A DNA stretch of 64,000 bases from Streptomyces sp. NA04227 (GCF_013364195.1 NZ_CP054918.1:5631001-5695000), one strand, 5' to 3'. Positions 51,779 through 61,490 are shown, counted from the stretch's first letter. The notes: generated by a model not told the origin, from the letters alone. Made by a program: numbers and translations.

Positions 51779-52042
51779 GGGCGAATGCCACCTCCTTGTA
51801 AGGGCCGTGCAGAGCCGTGCGGGAGTGTGCGGAACCACAGGGTCGTGAGAGGTCACGGGAGGTTCGCGCGGGGGCCGCTCAGGTGCCGGGTCTCCGGAAG
51901 CCCGGGCGTCGAGAAACGGCGCACATGTTCACAAGTGGGGGAACCCAGAGTGGCAAAGGGAAGGCAAAGCAACAAGAGGCGTGCGCAGGGTCGTTGAGCG
52001 CCGGGCGTGCACCCCGGCGTCAGAAAGGCGTGCGCTCCGGTG

Positions 52043-52882
52043 TCAGCGGCGCGGGTCGAGGTGGTCCAGGAGTTCGTCGTGCAGGATGCCGTTCGACGCG
52101 GCGGCGTTGCCGCTGTGCGGGCCGGGGCGTCCGTCGAGTCCGGTGAAGCGGCCACCGGCCTCCGTCACCACGATCGCGTTGGCCGCCATGTCCCACAGCG
52201 ACAACTCCGGCTCCGCACACAGGTCCACCGAGCCCTCGGCGACCATCATGTACGGCCAGAAGTCGCCGTAGCCGCGGGTGCGCCACACCTTGCGGGTCAG
52301 GCCGAGGAAGCCGTCGAGGCGCCCCTGCTCCTCCCAGCCGCTGAGGCTGGAGTACGCGAAGGAGGCGTCGCTGAGTCGGGAAACCCCCGAGACCCGCAGC
52401 CGGGACGCCGAGGAGAGGCTGCGCCCGGTGAAGGCGCCGTGCCCCTTGGCCGCCCACCAGCGGCGGTTGAGCGCGGGCGCGGAGACCACGCCGACCACCG
52501 GCTCGAAGCCGCCCGCGCTCTCGAAGGCGCCGGTGCGGGAGGAGGCGTCACCGGCGCCCGCCTCCATCAGTGAGATGAGGGTGGCCCAGACCGGGACGCC
52601 GCGTACGTAGTTCTTGGTGCCGTCGATCGGGTCGATCACCCAGCGCCGGGGGCCGGTGCCCTGGATGCCGTACTCCTCGCCGAGGATGGCGTCGCGGGGC
52701 CTGGCCCGGCCGAGCTGGCCGCGGATCAACTCCTCGGCGGCCTTGTCGGCCTCGCTCACGGGGGTCATGTCCGGCTTGGTCTCGACTTTCAGGTCGAGCG
52801 CCTTGAACCGGTCCATGGTCGCGGCGTCCGCGGCGTCGGCCAGCACATGGGCCAGACGCAGATCATCGAGGTAGTCGGGCAT
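52043..52882 (-). CDS. hisN: Histidinol-phosphatase, inositol-monophosphatase family
   Basis: 279 residues. Metal motifs ILGEEYG and [15 protein letters not shown] (about 75-105) and the late [18 protein letters not shown] motif define the IMPase fold; the closest recalled subgroup in Streptomyces is HisN, which dephosphorylates histidinol phosphate. A TACTGT hexamer (minus strand, 52894-52889) lies six bases before the ATG and there is no ribosome site, so the mRNA is probably leaderless. Inositol phosphatase activity is the alternative call. Confidence 0.87.
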   Translation of the reverse strand: MPDYLDDLRLAHVLADAADAATMDRFKALDLKVETKPDMTPVSEADKAAEELIRGQLGRARPRDAILGEEYGIQGTGPRRWVIDPIDGTKNYVRGVPVWATLISLMEAGAGDASSRTGAFESAGGFEPVVGVVSAPALNRRWWAAKGHGAFTGRSLSSASRLRVSGVSRLSDASFAYSSLSGWEEQGRLDGFLGLTRKVWRTRGYGDFWPYMMVAEGSVDLCAEPELSLWDMAANAIVVTEAGGRFTGLDGRPGPHSGNAAASNGILHDELLDHLDPRR

Positions 52883-53075
52883 GGGCGAACAGTATCGACC
52901 CGGGCGCCCGCTCGGCCACAGTGCCTGCTCGCCCCGCGCGGCTGTACGCCGCACAGCCGTTCCCGACGCCCTCCCCGCCGGGTTGTCCGTGACCTGTGCC
53001 GCGAGCCTTGACAGGTCCTGATGCCGCGTCAACCCTGAGCGGCAGGCCGCCGGTACGGCGGTGCGGGAGGCGACG

Positions 53076-53711
53076 ATGCCCCAGACGCGCGAGGCCTTGC
53101 TGGATGCCGCCTGCGCCGTGCTCGCGCGCCGTCCCTGGCCCCGGGTGCGGATGACCGACGTGGCCGCGATGGCCGGAGTGTCCCGGCAGACCCTCTACAA
53201 CGAGTTCGGGTCCAAGGACGGGCTCGGCCGCGCCCTGCTCCGGCGCGAGGCCGACTCCTATCTCGCGGGCGTCGACCGGGTGCTCACCCCGCCCGGGCCA
53301 CCGGCCGAACGGCTGGCCGCGGTCGCCGAGTGGACGGTCGGCGCCGCACGGGCCAGCGCCATGCTGCGTGCCCTGCTCACCGGCTGCTGGAGTACCCGGC
53401 TGCCGACGCCGCAGTTCGCCGCGGTCGGCCCGATGAGGGATGTGCCCGGACAACGGCGCTTCGGCCGGCCGAGCCCGGACCCCGGCCGGGAGCATCCCCC
53501 GCCCGCCCCCGGCGACCTGCTCGACCTGGTGCGCGACCGCTCCCTCACCGCCCTGTGCGGGCCGACCGCCCGTGCCGTACCGCCCGAACTGCTCGTCCCC
53601 GCCTGCGAGATCGCCGTACGCCTCGCCCTGTCCTGTGTCGTGGCCCCGAAGCCGGAGGCGGGGGCGCTGGTCCGCGAGGCGCTGACGCCACTGCTCGCGG
53701 CGGGACCGTGA
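53076..53711 (+). CDS. TetR-family transcriptional regulator
   Basis: 211 residues. The N-terminal helix-turn-helix reads [25 protein letters not shown] (about 25-49), typical of TetR proteins; the C-terminal ligand-binding part has a Pro/Arg-rich loop (about 125-155) and closing helices. The ATG has GGGAGG six bases upstream; a GTG 15 bases earlier is less likely. It faces the SMR transporter gene tail-to-tail across a tandem repeat array, so regulation of that gene is possible but not shown. Confidence 0.85.
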   Translation: MPQTREALLDAACAVLARRPWPRVRMTDVAAMAGVSRQTLYNEFGSKDGLGRALLRREADSYLAGVDRVLTPPGPPAERLAAVAEWTVGAARASAMLRALLTGCWSTRLPTPQFAAVGPMRDVPGQRRFGRPSPDPGREHPPPAPGDLLDLVRDRSLTALCGPTARAVPPELLVPACEIAVRLALSCVVAPKPEAGALVREALTPLLAAGP

Positions 53712-53729
53712 GGGCGGCGGCCGCTCGCA

Positions 53730-53830
53730 CGGACTCCGGGACTCGTACGGACTCCGGGACTCGTACGGACTCCGGGACTCGTACGGACCCGGGGCTCGTA
53801 CGGACCTTGGGACTCGTACGGACCCAGGGA
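53730..53830. repeat. 18-bp tandem repeat between TetR and SMR genes
   Basis: Unit CGGACTCCGGGACTCGTA: exact copies at 53730, 53748 and 53766, then diverged copies at 53784 (17 bp) and 53801 and a partial copy ending at the SMR stop. Confidence 0.9.
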
Positions 53831-54154
53831 TCAGTGCGCCGAGCCCGAGAGCTGGAGGCCGATGATGCCGACGATGACCAGGGAGATCGACACGAGCTTC
53901 AGGGTGGAGACCAGGTCACCGAGGAAGATCATGCCGTAGATGGCGGTGCCCGCGGCGCCGATGCCGGTCCACACCGCGTACGCGGGACCGACGTCGAGCT
54001 TCTTCAGGGAGAGGGTGAGCAGTCCGAAGCTGCCGAGGGCGAAGGCGCAGAAAGCGACCGTCGGCCAGAGCCGGGTGAAGCCGTGCGAGAGCTTGAGACA
54101 GACCGCGAAACCGGTTTCGAGCAGTCCGGCCACGATCACCAGCAGCCACGCCAT
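53831..54154 (-). CDS. sugE: Small multidrug resistance transporter, Gdx/SugE subgroup
   Basis: 107 residues, four membrane helices. The essential Glu13 is in GLLETGFAV; VGPAYAVWTGIGAAGTA and the following GMIFLGD match the SugE/Gdx type, which exports guanidinium in exchange for protons, rather than the EmrE type (AYAIWSG). The ATG has GGGAGG nine bases upstream. Members often work as pairs; no second SMR gene is present here. The leader contains a structured element that could be regulatory. Confidence 0.9.
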   Translation of the reverse strand: MAWLLVIVAGLLETGFAVCLKLSHGFTRLWPTVAFCAFALGSFGLLTLSLKKLDVGPAYAVWTGIGAAGTAIYGMIFLGDLVSTLKLVSISLVIVGIIGLQLSGSAH

Positions 54155-54227
54155 GAGTTGTTGCCTCCCGCATACCAGGTCCGTGACCGCCGTACCGGAA
54201 CTTGCCTCGTGCTTGGTGCGAGTATGC
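54155..54227 (-). promoter_or_regulatory. Structured leader of the SMR gene
   Basis: On the minus strand GCATAC (54227-54222) and GTATGC (54175-54170) close a 46-base region containing ACGAGG and several GC hairpins; the 3' arm abuts the Shine-Dalgarno GGGAGG. Guanidine riboswitches often precede such genes and include ACGAGG, but I cannot match the full consensus of any class. Confidence 0.35.
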
Positions 54228-54326
54228 CTTTACCTTTGCGGCCACCGCCCAAACCCCGACCGGGTCAACGATGCCGACGAGGTGTCAGGGCAGGGCGGGA
54301 GCAGCGGCCTCGGCCGTGAACCCTTG

Positions 54327-55340
54327 TCAGTCGCCCTCGTGCCGCTCGCGCGTGGCCAGCAGACGCCGCAGGGAGTACAGCCGGGCCGGGTCGGCGTGGC
54401 CCTCGGCCACCCAGGCGTCGAGGCCGCAGTCCGGCTCGTCGTGGCTGCACGCGCGCGGGCAGTTCTCGGTGCCGGGCTGCAGGTCGGGGAAGGCGTTGAT
54501 GACCCGGCTCGGGTCGATGTGGGCGAGCCCGAAGGAGCGCACGCCCGGAGTGTCGACCACCCACCCCTCCTCGGCGCCGCCGAGCGGCAGCGCGAGGGCG
54601 GAGGTCGTGGTGTGCCTGCCCCGGCCGGTGACGGCGTTGACGTGACCGGTACTGCGCCGCCGGTCCTCGGGCACCAGCGCGTTGACGAGGGTCGTCTTGC
54701 CGACGCCGGAGTGGCCGACGAACGCGGTGATCTGCCCGGCGAGCTGCTCGCGCACCCGCGCCGCGGCGTCGCCGTTCTCCAGTTCGTCCCGCGAGGTCAC
54801 GATGTACGGCACCCCCAGCGGCTCGTAGGTCGCGAGCAGGTCGGTGGCCGGGGCGAGGTCCGACTTGGTGAGCACGAGCAGCGGTTCGAGTCCGCCGTCG
54901 TACGCGGCGACCAGACAGCGGTCGATCAGCCGGGGCCGCGGCTGCGGGTCGGCGAGCGCGGTGACGATGGCGAGCTGGTCGGCGTTGGCGACGACGACCC
55001 GCTCGTACGGGTCGTCGTCGTCCGCCGTTCTGCGCAGCACCGAGGAGCGCTCGGAGATCCGCACGATCCGGGCGAGGGTGTCCTTGCGCCCGGAGAGGTC
55101 TCCGACCAGGGCCACATGGTCACCGACCACGGCCGCCTTCCGGCCGAGCTCCCGCGCTTTCATCGCGGTGACCAGCCGGTCCTCGACCAGGACGGTGAGG
55201 CGGCCCCGGTCCACGGTGAGGACCATGCCGTCGGCGGCGTCCTCGTGCTTGGGCCGGATGCTGGTACGCGGGCGGTTGCCCTTGCGGTTGGGGCGGACGC
55301 GGACGTCGTCCTCGTCGGGGTTCTTTCCGTAGCGGCGCAT
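54327..55340 (-). CDS. rsgA: Ribosome small subunit-dependent GTPase
   Basis: 337 residues. An N-terminal OB-fold (about 30-110) is followed by a circularly permuted GTPase: G4 LVLTKSDL, then G1 GHSGVGKTTLVN, then G3 DTPGVRSFGL. The zinc finger near the end has C, CSH and C (NCPRACSHDEPDC). RsgA checks late 30S assembly using GTP. The ATG lies 15 bp after the aroA stop, so the two genes form an operon. Confidence 0.93.
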   Translation of the reverse strand: MRRYGKNPDEDDVRVRPNRKGNRPRTSIRPKHEDAADGMVLTVDRGRLTVLVEDRLVTAMKARELGRKAAVVGDHVALVGDLSGRKDTLARIVRISERSSVLRRTADDDDPYERVVVANADQLAIVTALADPQPRPRLIDRCLVAAYDGGLEPLLVLTKSDLAPATDLLATYEPLGVPYIVTSRDELENGDAAARVREQLAGQITAFVGHSGVGKTTLVNALVPEDRRRSTGHVNAVTGRGRHTTTSALALPLGGAEEGWVVDTPGVRSFGLAHIDPSRVINAFPDLQPGTENCPRACSHDEPDCGLDAWVAEGHADPARLYSLRRLLATRERHEGD

Positions 55341-55355
55341 GATCGGATCCGCCCG

Positions 55356-56675
55356 TCAGTTCCCGAGCATCCTCGTCCACATCTCGGGGAAGTCCGGGAG
55401 GGTCTTCGCGGTGGTGGCCACATTCTCGATCCGCACGTCCGGTACCGCCAGGCCGATCACGGCGCCCGCGGTGGCCATCCGGTGGTCGTCGTAGGTGTGG
55501 AAGGTGCCGCCGTGCAGCGGGCGCGGGTTGATGTGGAGACCGTCCGCGGTCTCGGTGACATCGCCGCCGAGGTCGTTGATCTCCTTGGTGAGAGCGGCCA
55601 GGCGGTCGGTCTCGTGCAGGCGCAGATGGGCCACGCCGCGCAGCGTGGAGGGGGAGTCGGCGAGCGCCGCGACGGCCGCGATGCCCGGGGTCAGCTCGCC
55701 CACCTCGCCGAGGTCGGCGTCGATGCCGTGCACGGTGCCCGAGCCGGTGAACACCAGGCCCTGCTCGGTCAGTTCGCAGGAACCGCCCATCGCCGTGAAG
55801 ATCTGGCGCAGCGCGTCGCCCGGCTGGGTGGTGTGCGCGGGCCAGTCGGGGATCACCACACGGCCGCCGGTGATCAGGGCCGCGGCGAGGAAGGGCTGGG
55901 CGTTGGACAGGTCCGGCTCGACGGTGAGGTCGCGGCCGAGCAGCGCGCCGGGGGTGACCCGCCAGACGTTCGGCTCGCCGCCCGACTCGGGGGTGTCCAC
56001 CTGGACCCCGGCCGCGCGCAGCATCTCGACGGTCATCCGGATGTGCGGCATCGAGGGCAGCACCTCACCGGTGTGCCGCACCTCCACGCCCTGGTTGAAG
56101 CGCGGCGCGGACAGCAGCAGCGCGGAGACGAACTGGGAGGAGGAGGACGCGTCGATCTCGACCTTGCCGCCGTCCACGGCCCCGGCGCCGAGCACCGTCA
56201 TGGGCAGCGCGCCGCGGCCCTCGTCCTCGATGCGCACACCGAGCGCGCGCAGGGCGTCGATCACGCCGTGCAGCGGGCGCTCGTAGGAGCGCGGGTCGCC
56301 GTCGAAGCGGACCGGGCCGTCGGCGAGCGAGGCCAGCGGCGGCAGGAAGCGCATGACCGTTCCGGCGTTGCCGACGTCGACGGTGGAGCCGCCGCGCAGC
56401 TGCTCCGGCGGGATCACGCGCCAGGCCTCGCCCGAGCCGTCGGGGCCGACGCCCTCTTCGATGCCGACGCCGAGCGCGCGCAGGGCACCGGCCATCAGAA
56501 GGGAGTCGCGCGAGCGCAGCGGGCGGCGCAGCCAGCCCGGTTCGGAGGCGAGGGCGGCCAGTACGAGAGCGCGGTTGGTGACCGATTTGGAACCCGGCAC
56601 CTGCACGGTCGCGTCGACGGCGGAAGAAGCGGACGGGGCGGGCCACAGGTCCTGGGATGCGAGGTTCGCGGTCAT
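55356..56675 (-). CDS. aroA: 3-phosphoshikimate 1-carboxyvinyltransferase (EPSP synthase)
   Basis: 439 residues. PGSKSVTNRALVLAALA (shikimate phosphate site), DVGNAGTVMRFLPPLA, and the C-terminal RLHETDRLAALTKEI and DDHRMATAGAVIGLA motifs are all present. It makes EPSP from shikimate-3-phosphate and PEP. A TAAGGT hexamer (minus strand, 56688-56683) ends seven bases before the ATG, suggesting a leaderless start; the frame extends much further upstream through unrelated sequence and is not coding there. Confidence 0.95.
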   Translation of the reverse strand: MTANLASQDLWPAPSASSAVDATVQVPGSKSVTNRALVLAALASEPGWLRRPLRSRDSLLMAGALRALGVGIEEGVGPDGSGEAWRVIPPEQLRGGSTVDVGNAGTVMRFLPPLASLADGPVRFDGDPRSYERPLHGVIDALRALGVRIEDEGRGALPMTVLGAGAVDGGKVEIDASSSSQFVSALLLSAPRFNQGVEVRHTGEVLPSMPHIRMTVEMLRAAGVQVDTPESGGEPNVWRVTPGALLGRDLTVEPDLSNAQPFLAAALITGGRVVIPDWPAHTTQPGDALRQIFTAMGGSCELTEQGLVFTGSGTVHGIDADLGEVGELTPGIAAVAALADSPSTLRGVAHLRLHETDRLAALTKEINDLGGDVTETADGLHINPRPLHGGTFHTYDDHRMATAGAVIGLAVPDVRIENVATTAKTLPDFPEMWTRMLGN

Positions 56676-56915
56676 GGCCCTCACCTTAGTCGTCGGGGGG
56701 ATCACCGGGATCCCCGGAAAAGGGGGGATATCCCCAGCAAGCACCCCGTATCGCAAGGGGCGGAACCGCGCCTGTTTCCGCGGTCGCCGGCGGTCGGCGA
56801 ATACCCGTACGCCGGGGTCTTGCCGGAGGGTGGCGGGCGGGGAAATCCGGGTCGCGAGTGACGTCGGGACCCGGTCGCGGGCCCCGACCGAGAGGCGCGA
56901 CCGTGCCCGGCCCTT

Positions 56916-56991
56916 CGTGAGAAGAGCGCGTCCTCGTGAGAAGGGTGTGCTCCCGTCAGAAGAGCGCGCTCTCGTCAGAAGAGCGTGCTCT
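56916..56991. repeat. Four 19-bp tandem repeats at the end of the SRAP gene
   Basis: Units at 56916, 56935, 56954 and 56973, of the form CGTCAGAAGAGCGCGCTCT. The fourth contains the stop codon of the SRAP gene (56975-56977), so the array copies its last codons into the 3' flank. The third unit holds the 12-base palindrome AGAGCGCGCTCT. Confidence 0.88.
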
Positions 56992-57790
56992 CCTCCGGCG
57001 CGGCCAGTTCCTTGAGCAGGTCGGCGCCGTTGTTGCGGACGTTGCTGACCGCCGTCGAGACCGGGTACGCGCGCATCAGGCCCTCCGGTGGCGGGGCGAG
57101 CAGCGAGCGCAGGTGGGCCGGGTCGGTGTGGGAGGGGTCGAGCCAGTCGTCCCAGCGGTCCGGGGTGAGCATCAGCGGCATCCGCGGGTGGATGTCGGCG
57201 AGCGCGCGCGGGCCGTCGGCCGGGCCGACCGCGAGCGGGCCGCTCTCCGCCTCGGTGGTGATCACCGTGCAGGTCACCCACCAGGAGCCCGGGTGCCCCT
57301 CCGGCAGGGTCCCGTCCCGCCAGAACTCGTAGAGACCGGCCATCGCGAACACACTGCCGTCGGCGGGGGTCACGAAGTACGGCTGCTTGCGCGGCCGCTT
57401 CTTCTTGCCCTCCACCTCCAGCTCGCGCTCGGCGGCGTCGGTGACCCACTCGTAGTAGCCGTCGGCGGGCAGGATGCAGCGACGCTGGGCGAAGGCGCGG
57501 CGGAAGGCGGGCTTCTCGTGCACGGTCTCGGCGCGGGCGTTGATCATCCGCGCGGCGCCCTCCGGGGTCTTCGCCCAGGACGGGACCAGGCCCCACTTGA
57601 GCCTCCGGAGCTGGCGAACCGGAGCGGGAGAATCTGCGTCTTTGAGAGGGCGATCCAGTACCGCGTAGACCTCCTTGGTCGGCGCGACGTTGAAGTCCGC
57701 CTCCAGGGTCTCCTCGGGCTCCCACTTCTCGACCTCGAAGATGCCCTTGAGGTCCTCCGGCCGCCGACTGGCCGCATACCGTCCGCACAT
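56975..57790 (-). CDS. SRAP-domain protein (HMCES/YedK type)
   Basis: 271 residues. MCGRYA gives the catalytic Cys2 exposed after Met removal; NARAET (Asn), ADGYYEW (Glu) and DIHPRMPLML (His) are the other active-site parts. The family forms a covalent DNA-protein crosslink with abasic sites in single-stranded DNA and shields them. The ATG must be used to expose Cys2. CAGTGT (minus strand, 57803-57798) lies seven bases upstream with no ribosome site, so a leaderless mRNA is likely. Confidence 0.93.
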   Translation of the reverse strand: MCGRYAASRRPEDLKGIFEVEKWEPEETLEADFNVAPTKEVYAVLDRPLKDADSPAPVRQLRRLKWGLVPSWAKTPEGAARMINARAETVHEKPAFRRAFAQRRCILPADGYYEWVTDAAERELEVEGKKKRPRKQPYFVTPADGSVFAMAGLYEFWRDGTLPEGHPGSWWVTCTVITTEAESGPLAVGPADGPRALADIHPRMPLMLTPDRWDDWLDPSHTDPAHLRSLLAPPPEGLMRAYPVSTAVSNVRNNGADLLKELAAPEESTLF

Positions 57791-57885
57791 GAGTGCCACA
57801 CTGCCACTTCGTCCCGTCACCGGGCCAGCCGCCGACAGCTTCCGGCCAGGCCCCCGACCCCCGAGCTGAGGAGCACGCCGCGCCC

Positions 57886-58608
57886 ATGGCCTTCATCGAG
57901 CAGACTTCCCTGACCGGACTGTGGGACCGCGTCTTCGGCAGCCAGCCCGAACCGGACCTGTGGGTCGTGATCGGCACCGGGGTCCTCGCCCTGGCCGCGG
58001 TGGCCTCGCCGGGTGTGTGGCGCGTCACCCGCAACGCGATCACCATCGCGCACGAGGGCGGGCACGGTCTGGTCGCGCTACTGACCGGCCGCAGCCTGGA
58101 CGGGATACGTCTGCACTCCGACACCAGCGGACTGACCGTGAGCCGCGGCAAACCCACCGGCCTCGGCATGGTCCTCACCGCCGCCGCCGGATACACCGCG
58201 CCGCCGCTGCTCGGCCTCGGCGGCGCCGCGCTGCTCGCGGCCCACCACATCACCGCCCTGCTGTGGCTGGCGACCGCCCTGTTGGTGGCCATGCTGGTGA
58301 TGATCCGCAACGCCTACGGGGTACTGAGCGTGGTCGTCACCGGCGCCCTGTTCGTCCTCGTCTCCTGGTCGACCGGGCCGCAGGTGCAGGCCGCCTTCGC
58401 CTACCTGGTGGTGTGGTTCCTGCTGGTCGGCGGCGTACGCCCGGCCTTCGAACTCCAGGCCAAGCGCCGCCGTGGCGGCGCCGGTGACTCCGACGCCGAC
58501 CAACTCGCCCGCCTCACCCAGGTCCCGCCCGCGGTCTGGTTCCTCTTCTTCCACGTCGTCTCGCTGTGCGCCCTGATGGGCGGCGGACAGTGGCTGATCG
58601 ACGTATAG
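57886..58608 (+). CDS. M50-like membrane protein with HEGGH motif
   Basis: 240 residues. Helices near 22-38, 98-115, 120-140, 145-165 and 172-190 and a terminal helix. ITIAHEGGHGLVALLTGR (about 44-61) provides an HExxH motif inside the first membrane region, as in M50B-type site-2 proteases; the usual second Asp motif (e.g. LDGxH) is not clearly visible, so protease activity is uncertain. GAGGAG lies 12 bases before the ATG. Function unknown. Confidence 0.8.
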   Translation: MAFIEQTSLTGLWDRVFGSQPEPDLWVVIGTGVLALAAVASPGVWRVTRNAITIAHEGGHGLVALLTGRSLDGIRLHSDTSGLTVSRGKPTGLGMVLTAAAGYTAPPLLGLGGAALLAAHHITALLWLATALLVAMLVMIRNAYGVLSVVVTGALFVLVSWSTGPQVQAAFAYLVVWFLLVGGVRPAFELQAKRRRGGAGDSDADQLARLTQVPPAVWFLFFHVVSLCALMGGGQWLIDV

Positions 58609-58706
58609 ACGTACAGAGGCACGGACGTACAGACGTACCGACATGCGGCCGCGCCGTGGCCGTCGCGCACCCCGGGCAGGGGGTCGCGGCGGGCAGGATG
58701 GGCGGC

Positions 58707-59348
58707 GTGACACGCACCGAGACGATCTCCACCGAGGCCGGTGAGGCCCGGATCACCTGGTACGAGGCGAAGCGGCCGCGGCTGCTTGTGGCCGCGAGCC
58801 ACGGCGCGGGCGGCGGCATCGAGGCCCGCGATCTGCGGGCGCTCGCCCGGGTACTGCCCGAGCACGGGCTGAGCCTGGCCCTGGTCGAACAGCCCTGGCG
58901 GGTGGCCGGGAAGAAGGTCGCCCCCGCACCCAAGACCCTGGACACCGGCTGGCGCGGGGTGTGGCCCGCGCTCGCCGCGCCCGGGCTGCCGGTGGTCGCG
59001 GGCGGCCGCAGCGCCGGGGCCCGCGTCGCCTGCCGCACCGGCCGGGAACTGGGCGCCCTGGCGGTCCTCGCACTGAGCTTCCCGCTGCACCCGCCCGGCA
59101 GGCCCGAGCGCTCCCGTGCCGAGGAGCTGCTCGGCACCAAACTGCCCACGCTCGTCGTCCAGGGCGGCAAGGACCCCTTCGGAAAACCCGCCGAGTTCCC
59201 CGAGGGCGCGTACGAACTTCTCGAAGTGCCGCACGGCGACCACGGGTTCGCGGTGCCCAAGCGCGCCGAGCCGGGACAGGACGCGGCACTGGAGCTGATC
59301 ACCTCCGCCGTCACCCGGTGGGCCCTGTCACTTCCGACCGGGGAATGA
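58707..59348 (+). CDS. Alpha/beta hydrolase (KANL3/Tex30-like)
   Basis: 213 residues. [13 protein letters not shown] near the N-terminus, nucleophile in [12 protein letters not shown], acid in [10 protein letters not shown] and His in PHGDHGF complete a hydrolase triad. CAGGAT (58694-58699) ends seven bases before the GTG without a ribosome site, predicting a leaderless mRNA; an in-frame ATG at 58698 overlaps that hexamer. The end of the gene carries the sigma-R promoter that drives sigR. Substrate unknown. Confidence 0.83.
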   Translation: MTRTETISTEAGEARITWYEAKRPRLLVAASHGAGGGIEARDLRALARVLPEHGLSLALVEQPWRVAGKKVAPAPKTLDTGWRGVWPALAAPGLPVVAGGRSAGARVACRTGRELGALAVLALSFPLHPPGRPERSRAEELLGTKLPTLVVQGGKDPFGKPAEFPEGAYELLEVPHGDHGFAVPKRAEPGQDAALELITSAVTRWALSLPTGE

Positions 59349-59367
59349 GACGCGCGGGTCCGCTGTT
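59342..59367 (+). promoter_or_regulatory. Sigma-R autoregulatory promoter of sigR
   Basis: GGAAT (59342-59346), 18 bp, GTT (59365-59367), an exact consensus match overlapping the stop codon of the hydrolase gene. Transcription would start near 59373 and include the upstream start of the long sigma-R form. Confidence 0.9.
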
Positions 59368-59415
59368 GTGCCCACTGACGGAAGTCACACGTCTTACGAG
59401 TTAGGAGTCCGTCGC

Positions 59416-60281
<866 letters not shown>

Positions 60282-60285
<4 letters not shown>

Positions 60286-60608
60286 GCTGCGGAGACCCGC
60301 ACGAGACGGACTGCAGTGAAGTCCTGGACCATCTCTACGAGTTCCTCGACCGGGAGATGCCGGACTCCGACTGCACGAAGTTCGAGACGCACTTCGAGGA
60401 GTGCTCTCCGTGCCTGGAGAAATACGGTCTCGAGCAGGCCGTGAAGAAGCTGGTCAAGCGCTGCTGCGGACACGACGACGTCCCCGCCGATCTGCGCGAC
60501 AAGGTGCTCGGCCGCCTCGACCTGATCCGCTCGGGACAGGCCGTGCCCGAGCACGACGTCACCGAGTCCGCGCCGAGCGACCTTCCGGCGGCGGCGCAGG
60601 AGGGCTGA
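60282..60608 (+). CDS. rsrA: RsrA, zinc-binding redox-sensing anti-sigma factor
   Basis: 108 residues. Cys11, His37, Cys41 and Cys44 fall at exactly the positions known in S. coelicolor RsrA (HFEECSPC motif). Reduced RsrA with zinc holds SigR; disulfide formation releases it. The ATG overlaps the sigR stop. The extra cysteines Cys3, Cys31 and the CC pair are as usual in this family. Confidence 0.96.
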
Positions 60609-60705
60609 GGAGACCGCCTCGGCAGAGCCGGGGCGACCTCACCTCGGGAGGGCTGAACGGCAAGGCTCCCCTCGGCGCATCACGCGCGGGGGGCCGAGTT
60701 CGCGA

Positions 60706-60728
60706 GAACGGGCGGATTCCGCCCGTTC
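60706..60728 (+). terminator. Probable terminator in the spacer after rsrA
   Basis: GAACGGGCGG (60706-60715) and its complement (60719-60728) with a three-base loop. The rest of the 60609-61094 spacer has no supported gene; a 10-bp direct repeat TTGATCTGTC (60964 and 60977) is the only other pattern seen. Confidence 0.6.
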
Positions 60729-61094
60729 GTCCGGCGGCCCGGCGGTGCCGCACGCGGCACGCGCGCCGTACGAGACGTTTCTCAGTACGTGTCTGAGCAC
60801 GTGGCGGCCGGTTGTGGCCAGGCCCTCGGCACGCTGTCACCCGAAGGTGCGAATCACGGCCCACGGGGCCCGGCCAATGCGCCGATGCCGCCCCGCCGCC
60901 GATTTCCTCGTCCTATTCTCCGGAGCCTGAACGGGCTTGCCCGGGCCCTCGCGGCCTCTCGTCTTGATCTGTCTGTTTGATCTGTCCGGTCGGTGTGGCC
61001 GACGGTTCGTTGTGCCGGACCGGCCCGCCAAGAACCGGACGAGAGGCCCTAGTGCCCCGGCAGTCCATCCGTTGGGCGCCGGGAGGAGGGCAGC

Positions 61095-61184
61095 ATGGCG
61101 AGGCTCGGGCCCGCGGGGCGGCTCTGTGTGCTCGGCGCCGCGCTCGGTGTACTGCAGTGGTTTGGCCCTACGGGAGCGTGTTGA
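61095..61184 (+). pseudogene. Short hydrophobic ORF, probable truncated membrane or secreted protein
   Basis: ATG with a strong GGGAGGAGGG, 29 codons then TGA. The peptide (MARLGPAGRLCVLGAALGVL then QWFGPTGAC) looks like the first membrane or signal segment of a longer protein. GC content drops directly after it, at the start of the accessory region, so the gene was probably cut there. It could instead be a genuine micro-protein. Confidence 0.4.
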
Positions 61185-61213
61185 CCATCTGAAAAGTGCA
61201 AACGGAGGTGCCC

Positions 61214-61490
61214 ATGGGGGAACACGAGCGCCTGGTAGTCGACTACATACTTTTGGAGTCGTCGACGAAGAATCTGAAGGACAAGGGAAAGGTAGAGCTC
61301 ACGCTCTTTCAGGAGCTTCCTGGGCCCCTGCGGCCGACGGTCCTCCCTGACATCGAAGTCCACTGCAACTCCCTACGGACGGGTGTTGCAACGACCTCTT
61401 GAACTGAAGAAACTCCAGCGGGGCCTCTACATTTCAATCTCTATCGCCTTCGAAGGCAGGTTACCTACTCCGACGAGATTCGCTGGATAA
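61214..61490 (+). pseudogene. Possible frameshifted small gene in the accessory region
   Basis: ATG with GGAGG upstream. The frame reads MGEHERLVVDYILLESSTKN and onward to a stop at 61402, while the +1 frame from about 61374 continues with protein-like sequence (LQRPLELKKLQRGLYISIS) to a stop at 61490. Base composition is lower in GC than the core. A one-base change near 61370 would join them. The 62-codon product alone is the alternative. Family not recognised. Confidence 0.35.

Noticed and set aside
60745..60980. Small plus-strand ORFs after rsrA
   Set aside because: No ribosome sites, no hydrophobic or domain pattern, and two frames are equally open.
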